Of a stretch of DNA of 64,000 nucleotides, positions 19,242 to 27,352 are shown piece by piece. Both the position numbers and the translations under genes were made by a program. The stretch lies in NCBI RefSeq assembly GCF_011065895.1, contig NZ_JAALCR010000004.1:248001-312000 (forward strand), read 5' to 3'. The stretch is from Paludisphaera rhizosphaerae (GTDB taxonomy: Bacteria; Planctomycetota; Planctomycetia; Isosphaerales; Isosphaeraceae). How positions within the stretch are numbered: the stretch's first letter is position 1; every line of letters begins with the position of its first letter. The notes under the pieces are model-generated. The model was given only the letters and a program-made list of their open reading frames with translations. It ran no database searches and had not been told where the DNA came from.

Positions 19242-20215
19242 GAAACCACCGCCCTCCCTGACGTCCCCGCGGTTCCACCTACGCGGATTCATCGGCTCGC
19301 GCCGGCGGAAACTCGAACCGTCCCGTCCGCGGGAGGAAGTTCCCTCAAGCGATGTTCGCGTCGGGCAAACAAGGCAAGATCGACCGGCGTCCGCAACCCC
19401 CTGGGCGTCAATCAAACCGCCATTGTCAAACCTCACTCGACCTGCCTACTTCGCCCATGCATCCAGATCAACAAGCCCGTCAGGAGCCAGAACTGCCGGA
19501 TGTCTCACAAGCCGCATCCGGCCTGGCTCGCCCCTGCAGGGGACTCCCCGCCCCATCACCCCACGACCATTCCGTCACTCATCGCGGCCGGCTTCGATTG
19601 GCTCCGTTCGCCACGGTCGACGAATCAATTCGATCGACGCAAACTCCATTCCTGATTACTGTTGAGTCCGATATCCGTCACCCCCGATTGGCTTCCTTCG
19701 GTGGATTCTCTTTCGACGGCGGTTCGTTCGGGCCCACTCGCGGCAGCCCGTTGATTCGCCCACACACACCGTCCGCCGAATTGTCAGAGAGCCGCTCTAT
19801 CAAACACCGTGGCCCCAGATCGCGATTCCTGGTCGAGAATTCTGCATCCCGCACGAACGATTCTCGGCGGCCGATCGGAAAACGACGATCAGACCGATTC
19901 CCCGCCCGCGCCGAGCTTCGACGCAGCCCGGAGCGGACGTCGCGAGGCCTCCCTTGGTATCTGGCCAACGAGTGCCGCCTCAGGCGCGGATCCTGGCTCG
20001 CATGATCCCTGCGCTGGCCGCTGAGACGCTTTCACCTTCACCTCCGCGAGCGGCTGCGACTTCCTCGGGTGTTGATGACGGGCGTCGTGATCCCACCTGG
20101 CCCTGGCAAAGCGACGCCTCGTTGTAATCCTGCGGGCGCCTCGTGCGTAAATAAGGATAGAGCTGAATCAGCTCCACCACTTCTCTCAGCCCCGTTCCTC
20201 CAGGGGAGTCCAAAC
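19242..20215. other. Gene-free region upstream of parA with a dispersed-repeat copy
   Basis: About 970 bp without a convincing gene. Several open frames exist, but they are short, rich in Arg/Ser/Pro and lack ribosome-binding sites. The piece around 19590-19720 resembles two copies in the 57.5-58.1 kb region (see the repeat entries). Near 20163 there is a small palindrome, GAGCTGAATCAGCTC, ahead of the secreted-protein gene. Confidence 0.5.
19590..19720 (+). repeat. Dispersed noncoding repeat, divergent copy
   Basis: Starts with GGCTTCGATTGGCTCCGTTC and includes GATCGACGCAAACTCCATTC about 50 nt later, then CGATTGGCTTCCTTC. The same ordered blocks occur at 57512-57640 and 57962-58094. Similarity is partial, judged by eye. 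Confidence 0.45.
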
Positions 20216-20629
20216 ATGACCCGGTTTGCGGTGATCGTCGTCGCATTGCTTGCCCCGGGACTGGGCGACGACGGAAAGCCCGTCCCACGCACCTGGCGTT
20301 ATCCGGCTGACAACGGTCAGTTCGGCTCTATCTCGGGATGCGACGGCAGCGATTGGAAGGAGACAAGGCCTGCGGGGTTGCCGCCGATCACCTTCAAATT
20401 CGTCCGCCACACCAACCGATTCACCGAGCTTTTCGACGAAGACCGGAAGTTCACCCTGATCCTCTATTCCGACGGCGAGAGCGAATGGAGCGTGGGGGAC
20501 GGATGGAACAACTGGCTCAAGGGAAGCTGGGATTCAGACAAGGCGCCGGCCGCCTGGGGATCGACCCGGCTCGACGCCGAGAAGGCAAAGCATGCGGAGA
20601 GAACCGAGCCTGCCCACAACCAGCCTTAA
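20216..20629 (+). CDS. Small secreted protein of unknown function
   Basis: 137 residues. The N-terminus MTRFAVIVVALLAPGLGDDG looks like a short signal peptide, so the product is probably exported. The mature part is rich in Trp, Asp and Gly (SGCDGSDWKE, EWSVGDGWNNWLKGSWDSD). I do not recognise the family. ATG 20216 has AGGGGAG eight bases upstream, a convincing start. The next gene on the same strand begins 96 bp later. Confidence 0.6.
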   Translation: MTRFAVIVVALLAPGLGDDGKPVPRTWRYPADNGQFGSISGCDGSDWKETRPAGLPPITFKFVRHTNRFTELFDEDRKFTLILYSDGESEWSVGDGWNNWLKGSWDSDKAPAAWGSTRLDAEKAKHAERTEPAHNQP

Positions 20630-20725
20630 GATCCGAGGCGGGTTCCTGACGGAGCGATCATCCGGGACGCTGCTCAGACGCCGAGCTTTTGGACTGTTTC
20701 CGGCAAGGTGAAGGGAGCCCAGGCG

Positions 20726-23281
20726 ATGGATGAGAAAGAAGTTCCACGCGACCGGCTGGAGTTGAAAGAGGATCCGAAACTACTTTCGCCCCCCTACCTC
20801 GCCCAGCCGTACGCCTGCGCCGTCGCGGTGACGGTGTACGGCTTCGTGCCGCACGCGACGATCGAGATCGAGGTCGCCGGGGTTTCGGTCGTCACCCAAC
20901 CTGTGGGCTTCCCCGAACCCGTCGGCGCGACGTTGAAGCTGCCTGCGCCGCTGACGGCAGGGCAGGCGGTTCGTGCGAGGCAGATGCTCGGTCCGGGGGT
21001 GAGCGACTGGTCGGCGCCCGTGACGGCGCTCGACCACACGAAAGACTTTCCGGCTGGTCCGCCTCGACCCGAGATCAACCCCGCGCCGGTCTACAAGTGC
21101 GGCATCCGCACGGGGGTCGACAACCTGCTTGCGGGGGGCACCGTCTGGATCACGGCCGATGGGGCCACGGTCGGCAAGGTTGTGGGCTGCAACCCACACC
21201 AGGGAGTGGACGTCAGCCCGCCTTACAACTTGAACCAGCACGTTCGCGCGTGGTTCGAGCTGTGCAAGGACGTCAGCCCGCCCTCGGTGGAACAGATCAC
21301 TCAGACCGCCGCCTCGCCGCCGCCCACGCCGGGTTTCGAACCGATCTATGCGGGCGGCGAACAGCTCGTCGTGACCAACATCGTCAACGGCGCGAAGGTC
21401 ACGCTCTTTCGCGGGGGCGTCAATCAGGGTACGTGGGGCTGCTGGGGCGGGAGCCTCCAACTCGGTTTGAATCCGCCTTTCAGTTCGGGTGAGACGTTCT
21501 CAGCCACCCAGGCCATGTGCCCCGGCGACCCGACCAGCCCGCCCGGAACCACCACAGTGCAGCCGTGCTCCAGCCTCCCTGCGCCTCACATCGGGCCGGT
21601 GCAGGCCGGCGACGTGCAGATCACCGTGGTCAGCTCCGCATCCGGCGCCGTCATCAAGGTCTGGGTCAACGGCAGTCCTGCCGGGACCGGCTCAGCGCCC
21701 GTCGTGAATCTAAACACGACGCTGAAGTTCGGCGACACCGTGGTCGTGGTTCAGGATCTGGCCGGGTGCAAGGGGAGAACTGCGCTTCAGGCCACGGTCG
21801 CCTGCGTCGATCCACCGATCACGGGCAATCCCGCGGCGCTCGACCTCTTTCCCGTCGGCAACACCGAATACGACAATGGAGCGGGCGTCAGGGGCAGCGT
21901 CTACTACCCGGCCGAAGACGACGGCAAGAACCAGCCGTTCAACAAGCGGCTGACCAAGCTGGGCCCTGCGCCGATCGTCGTCATGGCGCACGGCAACCAC
22001 AACCCGGCCGATCCCAGCTACCTGGGCTACGACTATTTCCAGGCCGACCTCGCGAAGATGGGAATCATCGCGGTGTCGGTCGATTGCAACGCCCTGAACG
22101 GCCCGGGCGGCGGCGTTCAGAACATCGAGGACCGAGCCGACCTGATCATCGAGTCGATCAAGCACTTCCAGGCCGAGGCGGCGGATATCACCTCCACCTT
22201 CTTTCAGCGAATCGACTTCAAGCGGCTGGGCTTGATGGGGCATTCGCGAGGTGGTGATGCGGTCGTGACCGTCCCCAGTGTGATCTCACTGTCTGGAGTG
22301 ACCATCCGCGGCGTGCTGGCGCTGGCTCCGACGAACTTCCGGTTCTGGGCGGGCCTGAGCACCATCCAGCCCAAGGGCTACGCGTTCATGACGCTCCTGC
22401 CTGCCGGCGACGGCGACGTCGTCGACAACAACGGCGCCCAGTTCTACGACCAGGCCTCCCCGGACCCGTACAAGTCCCAGCTCTACGTCCACTTCACGTC
22501 CCACAACCTTTACAACCGGCAATGGCTCAATGACGATGGAGTTGGGCCGCCCAGGATTCCGCGCGTCGAGCACGAGCGAATCCTCTCGTCGTACGGCTGC
22601 GCGTTCTTCCGATCCGTCCTCCTGGGTCATGCCACCGAAGTCTACCTGGCCGGCTACCAGAAGCCGGGCGGAGTCCTGCACCAGAACGTCTACACGTCGT
22701 TCATGAAGAACGGCCAGACGACCATCGACAACCATGAGGACGGGAACGGCATCGGCAAGAACTCGCTCAATCTGCCTACCGCACAGTCGGGCGGGCTCAT
22801 CGCCGACGAGTTCCCGTTCGCACAGGCTCCCGCCGGGGGGCCCGCTCCAGGCGCGTTCAACGGTTCCTTCTTCGGCCTGACGACCGGCATGGTGACTGGG
22901 CCTGGCGGCTCGAGCCGGCTGTTTCGCTCGGAGATCGGCGGCAAGGACCTGACCAAGAAGGAGATCTGGATCCGGGCCGCCGAGGTCGTGCGGACTCAAG
23001 GGAGCGTGCCGAACGGAGCCTCCGGGTTCCAACTCGGCGTCGAGGACGCCAACGGCGTGACCGCATTCGTCGACGTCGACGCCGTGGGTGGGCTCCCTCG
23101 GCCGTATGCCCATCCGTTCCGGACCAAATCCATGCTGAACACGATCCGGTTCAAGGCCGACTGCTTCAAGATCGGCAACCGCAAACTGACGCTCACGAAA
23201 GTCAGAGCCCTGCTGATCGCCTGCGACCGGAACGACGAACGGGCCACGGCGTTCGACGACCTGCAAATCGTCAAACCTTGA
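20726..23281 (+). CDS. Large alpha/beta hydrolase with tandem Ig-like N-terminal modules
   Basis: 851 residues. The first 370 hold about four beta-rich modules of 75-95 residues with recurring patterns such as VAVTVYGFVPHATIEI, GGTVWITADGATVGKV, GEQLVVTNIVNGAKVTLFRGG and GDVQITVVSSASGAVIKVWVNG, which look like related Ig-like domains. A hydrolase domain follows: IVVMAHGNHNP, then the nucleophile elbow LMGHSRGGDAVV with Ser507, similar to chlorophyllase/PET-hydrolase-like esterases. The C-terminal 150 residues form another beta-rich region. No signal peptide is visible, which is odd for such architecture. ATG 20726 follows AAGGGAG. The substrate is unknown. A small gene follows at 16 bp. Confidence 0.7.
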   Translation: MDEKEVPRDRLELKEDPKLLSPPYLAQPYACAVAVTVYGFVPHATIEIEVAGVSVVTQPVGFPEPVGATLKLPAPLTAGQAVRARQMLGPGVSDWSAPVTALDHTKDFPAGPPRPEINPAPVYKCGIRTGVDNLLAGGTVWITADGATVGKVVGCNPHQGVDVSPPYNLNQHVRAWFELCKDVSPPSVEQITQTAASPPPTPGFEPIYAGGEQLVVTNIVNGAKVTLFRGGVNQGTWGCWGGSLQLGLNPPFSSGETFSATQAMCPGDPTSPPGTTTVQPCSSLPAPHIGPVQAGDVQITVVSSASGAVIKVWVNGSPAGTGSAPVVNLNTTLKFGDTVVVVQDLAGCKGRTALQATVACVDPPITGNPAALDLFPVGNTEYDNGAGVRGSVYYPAEDDGKNQPFNKRLTKLGPAPIVVMAHGNHNPADPSYLGYDYFQADLAKMGIIAVSVDCNALNGPGGGVQNIEDRADLIIESIKHFQAEAADITSTFFQRIDFKRLGLMGHSRGGDAVVTVPSVISLSGVTIRGVLALAPTNFRFWAGLSTIQPKGYAFMTLLPAGDGDVVDNNGAQFYDQASPDPYKSQLYVHFTSHNLYNRQWLNDDGVGPPRIPRVEHERILSSYGCAFFRSVLLGHATEVYLAGYQKPGGVLHQNVYTSFMKNGQTTIDNHEDGNGIGKNSLNLPTAQSGGLIADEFPFAQAPAGGPAPGAFNGSFFGLTTGMVTGPGGSSRLFRSEIGGKDLTKKEIWIRAAEVVRTQGSVPNGASGFQLGVEDANGVTAFVDVDAVGGLPRPYAHPFRTKSMLNTIRFKADCFKIGNRKLTLTKVRALLIACDRNDERATAFDDLQIVKP

Positions 23282-23297
23282 GGCTGAGGAGTCGAAG

Positions 23298-23675
23298 ATG
23301 AGCACCGATTCCGGGCAACGCTTGCCGGATCCGCCCCGCGCGGAGACGGCAATGCCCAACGTCATCGACGTCAAGACCCGCACGATCAAGTACGAGCCGC
23401 GCAAGCCTCGCAACTTCAAGTCCGCGATCGCAGCCAGCAACGACGCGGTCGAGTTCGTCGTCAAGACCGACGCTCCGATCCCCATTCGCGCCCTGGGTCC
23501 CGCGCTCTACGTGGGCGGGACATGCTTGACGGAAGTCTCGGAGGTCGGACCGAACACCTATCGATTCGTCGCTCCTGCGCGCGACGCCCTCAAGAAGGAC
23601 GCCGCCATCCAACTCGGCTGGACCGGTCAACCGCCGGCGAGTAAGGCCGCCGCCAAGTTCCGGTATCGCCCTTGA
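23298..23675 (+). CDS. Small protein of unknown function, partner of the hydrolase gene
   Basis: 125 residues, no signal peptide or membrane span. The central segment FKSAIAASNDAVEFVVKTDAPIPIRALGPALYVGG suggests a beta-rich fold, possibly Ig-like. ATG 23298 has GAGGAG six bases before it and lies 16 bp after the hydrolase stop, so the two are co-transcribed. No family recognised. Confidence 0.6.
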   Translation: MSTDSGQRLPDPPRAETAMPNVIDVKTRTIKYEPRKPRNFKSAIAASNDAVEFVVKTDAPIPIRALGPALYVGGTCLTEVSEVGPNTYRFVAPARDALKKDAAIQLGWTGQPPASKAAAKFRYRP

Positions 23676-23844
23676 AGTCCAGACTGCGGAAACGCCTCGG
23701 AGAGCCCGAACGGTCGTCCGGCCGAGCGTTCGGCGTTCGGCCTCCAGCCGTCGGTCGGCCGGGGCCGACTCTCGCCTCGCTTGGAGCGAAGGAGCCGGTC
23801 GACAGGAAACGGGGCTCTCCACGTTCGACTCCTCGTGTCGGCGC

Positions 23845-24669
23845 TCACCGATCCTGGACGGGGCGAGGCTCCGTGGAGCGTCGCGCCCACGAGAGAGCGC
23901 GCCTCGACGTCGTCAGAGAGGTCCGGTCCGCGCCCGCGGCGAGGCTCCGCCAGCGTGGGATCAACATCGGTACCCGCCGTCGGTAGGCGGCGTATTCGGG
24001 GTGTGCTTCGGCCAGGTCGCGTTCCTCCCACTGGATCGCGGCCAGGATGTACGCCGTGAGCGCAGCGGCGAAGACCAGGTGCGCCGAAGTCATCTGCGGA
24101 GTCCCCCAGAAGGCCAGCAGCCAGCCGACGTAGAGCGGGTGACGCACCACCCTGTACAGCACCGGGGTCTTGAAACGGAGGGGCGTGTAGGGACGGCCGC
24201 GGAACTGCAGCCACACCTGCCGCAGGCCGAACAGGTCGAAGTGGTTGATCAGAAAGGTCGCCGTCAGCACGATCACCCAGCCCACGGCGAAGACCGTGTA
24301 CAGCATCGCCCGGCCCGCCGCATCTTCAACCGCCCATACGACCCCGCCGATCGGCCTCCAACACCAGAACAGAAGCAGCAGCGCCAGGCTTGAGAGCAGT
24401 ACGTAAGTGCTCCGCTCGGCGGTTTTGGGGATGTACTGGGTCCACCACCGCTTGAACGCCGGCCGGGCCATTCCACTGTGCTGGAGCGCGAACAGGGCGA
24501 TCAGTCCCAGATCGACCGCCAGCGCGACACCGACCGACCCCTGCCGAGGGGCGTCCAGCGTTGTCGGCGTGACGAAACCGCCGATGAATCCGACGCCGTA
24601 GAGAAGTGCGACAAGGCACAAAGCGTATGACGCCGTGCCATAGGCCAGGATCAGGACGCGACCGACCAT
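23845..24669 (-). CDS. mddA: Probable methanethiol S-methyltransferase (NnrU/ICMT-like membrane protein)
   Basis: 274 residues with five or six membrane spans. The block FALQHSGMARPAFKRWWTQYIPKTAERSTYVLLSSLALLLLFWCWRPIGGVVW, read in parts (ALQHSGMARPAFKRWW; ERSTYVLLSSLALLLLFW), and the C-terminal ICMT-like RHPLYVGWLLAFWGTP and WEERDLAEAHPEY fit MddA, which methylates methanethiol with SAM to give dimethyl sulfide. A more general isoprenylcysteine-methyltransferase-like role remains possible. ATG 24669 follows AGAGGAGC. The gene is divergent from a TetR regulator and has a strong promoter with two operator-like sites about 240 bp upstream, implying repression by that regulator. Confidence 0.72.
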   Translation of the reverse strand: MVGRVLILAYGTASYALCLVALLYGVGFIGGFVTPTTLDAPRQGSVGVALAVDLGLIALFALQHSGMARPAFKRWWTQYIPKTAERSTYVLLSSLALLLLFWCWRPIGGVVWAVEDAAGRAMLYTVFAVGWVIVLTATFLINHFDLFGLRQVWLQFRGRPYTPLRFKTPVLYRVVRHPLYVGWLLAFWGTPQMTSAHLVFAAALTAYILAAIQWEERDLAEAHPEYAAYRRRVPMLIPRWRSLAAGADRTSLTTSRRALSWARRSTEPRPVQDR

Positions 24670-24894
24670 CTCAAAGCTCCTCTCGCGTTGAGGGCGCGCG
24701 GACTCCCCGCGAGCCCGATGTGGGGCGTCAGGAAAAAGCTGTCTGGATGCGGGCCCGGTCGCACACCGGGCAGTTCCTTCGGAATGAAGGACTGACGATC
24801 ATCCGCTGATAAACGTCGTCCACGCGCCGAATGGCGTCGTTTCCAGGTCGCGCCTAATCCAGGCTCGCCGATCCAATGAACCAGGATAAACAGC

Positions 24895-24906
24895 ACGACC
24901 GTTCGT
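24895..24906. promoter_or_regulatory. Operator-like palindrome 1 (ACGACCGTTCGT)
   Basis: Half-sites ACGA and TCGT around CCGT. It lies at the start-site position of the predicted mddA promoter, 24 bp from a near-identical second site. The pair is a natural target for the TetR protein encoded at 24999. Confidence 0.6.
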
Positions 24907-24910
24907 ACTT

Positions 24911-24938
24911 TTGATAATACGACCGATCGTGCTAGAAT
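24911..24938 (+). promoter_or_regulatory. Predicted tetR promoter, overlapping the mddA promoter
   Basis: TTGATA (24911-24916), 16 bp, TAGAAT (24933-24938). Operator-like site 2 lies exactly in the spacer. The tetR ATG is about 55 bp downstream of the expected start, consistent with autorepression. Confidence 0.55.
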
Positions 24939-24943
24939 GTCAA
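24914..24943 (-). promoter_or_regulatory. Predicted mddA promoter
   Basis: On the minus strand, TTGACA (24943-24938) and TATTAT (24919-24914) are separated by 18 bp. The -35 is perfect and the -10 is 5/6. The expected start is near 24907, giving a long leader of about 240 nt before mddA. One operator-like site fills the spacer and the other overlaps the start point. Confidence 0.6.
24919..24930. promoter_or_regulatory. Operator-like palindrome 2 (ACGACCGATCGT)
   Basis: Differs from palindrome 1 by one base and is spaced 24 bp from it, start to start. It sits between -35 and -10 of both face-to-face promoters, so one bound regulator could shut both. Confidence 0.65.
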
Positions 24944-24998
24944 GCGGGAATGATCGGGTTTATTTCGAGGGGGCGATCGAGTGGGGGAGCGAGCCGGG

Positions 24999-25709
24999 AT
25001 GTCTGGTACAAGCGGCGGTGTCGCATCAGATCGGGATGAGGAATGGCGGCCGCAGCGAAAGCCGCGAGCGGACGGCGAGGAGAGCCGCCGTACGATCCTG
25101 CTCGCGGCCGCCAATCTGGCGACCACGCGCGGGCTGGAGGGCCTGTCGATCGGCGAGTTGGCCCAGCACATCGGCATGAGCAAAAGCGGTCTCTACGCCC
25201 ACTTCAAGTCGAAGGAGGAGCTGGAGCTGGCGACGATCGAGACGGCCGCCGAGATCTTCGACCGGGACGTGTTGGTTCCGGCGGGCGAGTCGGCGGAGGG
25301 CCTCGAACGGGTGCGGGCGCTGGTTGAGGCGTTCCTCAGCCACCTGGAGCGGCGGGTCTTCCCGGGCGGTTGCTTCATCGCGACGGTCTCAGTCCAACTC
25401 GCCTCGCGCCCAGGACGGCCCCATGACCGGGTGATGGACATGCAGGCGCGATGGCTCGCCCAGTTCGCCGGGGCGCTGGGCCAGGCCGTCGCCTCGGGCG
25501 AGTTGCCGCGCGACGCCGACATCGACCAGCTCGTCTTCGAGGTCACCGCGATGCTCGTCCGCGCGAACTTCGCCTGGGTCATGACCGGAGACACGCGCGT
25601 GTTAGAACAGGCCCGGGTCGGCGTCAGCCACGTTCTCAAGGGGGTGACGGTTCATCCAGGCCCAGAAAGTCGACCGGCCGAGAAGCGCGTCGCGAACAGA
25701 CGCAAATAA
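24999..25709 (+). CDS. TetR/AcrR-family transcriptional regulator
   Basis: 236 residues. The N-terminal HTH is clear: RRTILLAAANLATTRGLEGLSIGELAQHIGMSKSGLYAHFKSKEELELATI (about residues 30-80, in parts). The ligand-binding half contains GGCFIATVSVQLASRPG and FEVTAMLVRANFAWVMTGD, similar to the YxaF/LmrA-type C-terminal domain. ATG 24999 is preceded by GGGGGAG at nine bases; GTG 24981 would add six residues. The gene is divergent from mddA, and two palindromes in the overlapping promoters suggest that it represses both. The ligand is unknown. Confidence 0.9.
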   Translation: MSGTSGGVASDRDEEWRPQRKPRADGEESRRTILLAAANLATTRGLEGLSIGELAQHIGMSKSGLYAHFKSKEELELATIETAAEIFDRDVLVPAGESAEGLERVRALVEAFLSHLERRVFPGGCFIATVSVQLASRPGRPHDRVMDMQARWLAQFAGALGQAVASGELPRDADIDQLVFEVTAMLVRANFAWVMTGDTRVLEQARVGVSHVLKGVTVHPGPESRPAEKRVANRRK

Positions 25710-25762
25710 ATGCTCACCCCTGGGTTGGTCGGGCTTGTCGCCGACGTCGCGATGTGCGGGGG

Positions 25763-27292
25763 TCAGGGCGGGTAGACGAGCTGGATCATGCACTGGAGGC
25801 CCAACGTCTGAACGCCGGTCAGGGCGACGGTGACGAAGACCGCCTGGAAGCCTGCATTAAGTCGCCTCAGGCCGACGCCGGCGGCGAGGAACAGCGGGGG
25901 GAGGAAGAGGATCCAGAGTCTCGCGACCTCTCCCATGTTGCGCCCGGAAAGGTCCGCGATCGCCAGGACGGCGAGCGTACACCACGCGGCGCGGGGGACG
26001 AGACGACGGCCCGCCGTCAGGCCGATCGCCGCCCAGATGAAGGCCGGCAGCCCCGCCGCGATGGCGGTCTCGAACGGGTTGTAGATCAGCCAGGTCAGGT
26101 AAGATCCGCGCATCCCCTCGTTGAACCGGGCATTGTTCGCCAGGTTTGCCGCCCAGGTGGCGAACGGGTCGGAGCGCGTCGCCAGCCAGCAGGCCGCGAC
26201 CACTCCGAGGAACCCCGCGCCGATCGCGACGATCACCGAAAGCCCACGAGTCAGACCCAGCCCGCGGGTGGTCATGACGACAAGCGCAACGCTCAGGCCC
26301 ACCGGCAGCAGGGCCAGCGTGAACATCATGCCGAATCCCATCACCGCCCCGGAAACGACCGCGAGGAACGCCCACCCGAGAACACTCGCTAACGGCCTTC
26401 CCCCTCCTAGGGTGGATACGTCGGAACTCGACCTCAATCGAGCCGCCCAGGCTGCGGCGGCCAGCGCGCAGGCCGAAAGGAACGGATAGGCGACGTCCGA
26501 CAGCGGCTGGAACAGGTTCGCGGCCGGGGCCAGAGGCCAGAGGATCGCCGAGGCCCAGGCAACCTGCGGAGGCAGTGATTCTCGGGCCAGCAGGTACAAC
26601 GGCGCGACCGTCCCCGCGCAGGCGAAGAGCGTGATCAGGGTCGCCAGGTAAACCGCCGCACGGTCGGCGGCGGGGATCGTCATGCCCATGCCGACCTCCA
26701 CCTGTCGGAAACCGTCGGCCGTCGACGAGGGCATCGCCGAGTTGAGCAAATCGGCCGCCGCGGGGTGTCGCTCGGTCAGGGCGAGAAGTCCACAATACCC
26801 CGCGATCAGCCCCGGGGGATGGACGCCCAGATGCCCCGCCCCTTGTGCGCGGACCCATCGCGGATAGTCCGCCAGGAAGGCCCAGGGATCGGGCCCGACC
26901 TGTTCCTTCACGACGTCGTAATACCCAGTGCAGACGCGATAGCAGTGGATGACTCCCCACCGCTCCAGGCCGTACCTCCCCGGCGCCCCGATCGGGACGA
27001 CGGCTTGAACCGCCGAGGCGCCCAAGACCAGGCCGAAAAGCCAGGCCGCTTCGCGACGGCGGCTGACCTCGACGGCCCCGAGCGATCGAAAGCCCGCCGC
27101 CGCGAAGGCCCCGTAGACAGCAACGCCCGCCCCCGCGATCAGCAGACCGCCTACCGGAAGATCCTCGATGATCCGGGGCCAGACCCATTCGCCGGGGATC
27201 CCCAGCGGGACGTCGCCCGACGCCACGGCCGTCAGGAGGATCGCCGTCGAGAGAGCCGCCAGGCCCAGCACCAGGTCGATCTTGCGTTTCAT
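25763..27292 (-). CDS. Multi-pass membrane protein, GT-C/PMT-like glycosyltransferase candidate
   Basis: 509 residues with about ten to twelve hydrophobic spans (for example LFGLVLGASAVQAVVPIG, YLATLITLFACAGTVAPLYLL, VIVAIGAGFLGVVAACWL). The first luminal loop after span 3 includes CTGYYDVVKEQVGPDPWAFLADYPRW, and later APAANLFQPLSDVAYPF and LSGRNMGEVARLW occur, a layout like GT39/ArnT-type GT-C transferases. I do not see an unambiguous catalytic Asp pair, so this is a fold-level guess. ATG 27292. It converges on tetR with 53 bp between stops, and the secreted-protein gene lies 60 bp upstream on the same strand. Confidence 0.6.
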   Translation of the reverse strand: MKRKIDLVLGLAALSTAILLTAVASGDVPLGIPGEWVWPRIIEDLPVGGLLIAGAGVAVYGAFAAAGFRSLGAVEVSRRREAAWLFGLVLGASAVQAVVPIGAPGRYGLERWGVIHCYRVCTGYYDVVKEQVGPDPWAFLADYPRWVRAQGAGHLGVHPPGLIAGYCGLLALTERHPAAADLLNSAMPSSTADGFRQVEVGMGMTIPAADRAAVYLATLITLFACAGTVAPLYLLARESLPPQVAWASAILWPLAPAANLFQPLSDVAYPFLSACALAAAAWAARLRSSSDVSTLGGGRPLASVLGWAFLAVVSGAVMGFGMMFTLALLPVGLSVALVVMTTRGLGLTRGLSVIVAIGAGFLGVVAACWLATRSDPFATWAANLANNARFNEGMRGSYLTWLIYNPFETAIAAGLPAFIWAAIGLTAGRRLVPRAAWCTLAVLAIADLSGRNMGEVARLWILFLPPLFLAAGVGLRRLNAGFQAVFVTVALTGVQTLGLQCMIQLVYPP

Positions 27293-27352
27293 GCCGACAT
27301 CATAGCGGCCGGCCTGCGACGAGTCTCGTCGGTGGACGAGGCTGAAGGTCCA

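Noticed and set aside
19352-20005. 217-codon open frame upstream of parA
   Set aside because: No start signal, low-complexity composition, and it overlaps a dispersed-repeat copy.
17283-20215. A parS site near parAB
   Set aside because: No sequence close to TGTTTCACGTGAAACA was found by eye in this region or elsewhere in the window.
24651-24896. Open frame beginning right after the predicted mddA start site, overlapping the mddA start
   Set aside because: No Shine-Dalgarno sequence and no conserved-looking sequence; a leader is a simpler reading.
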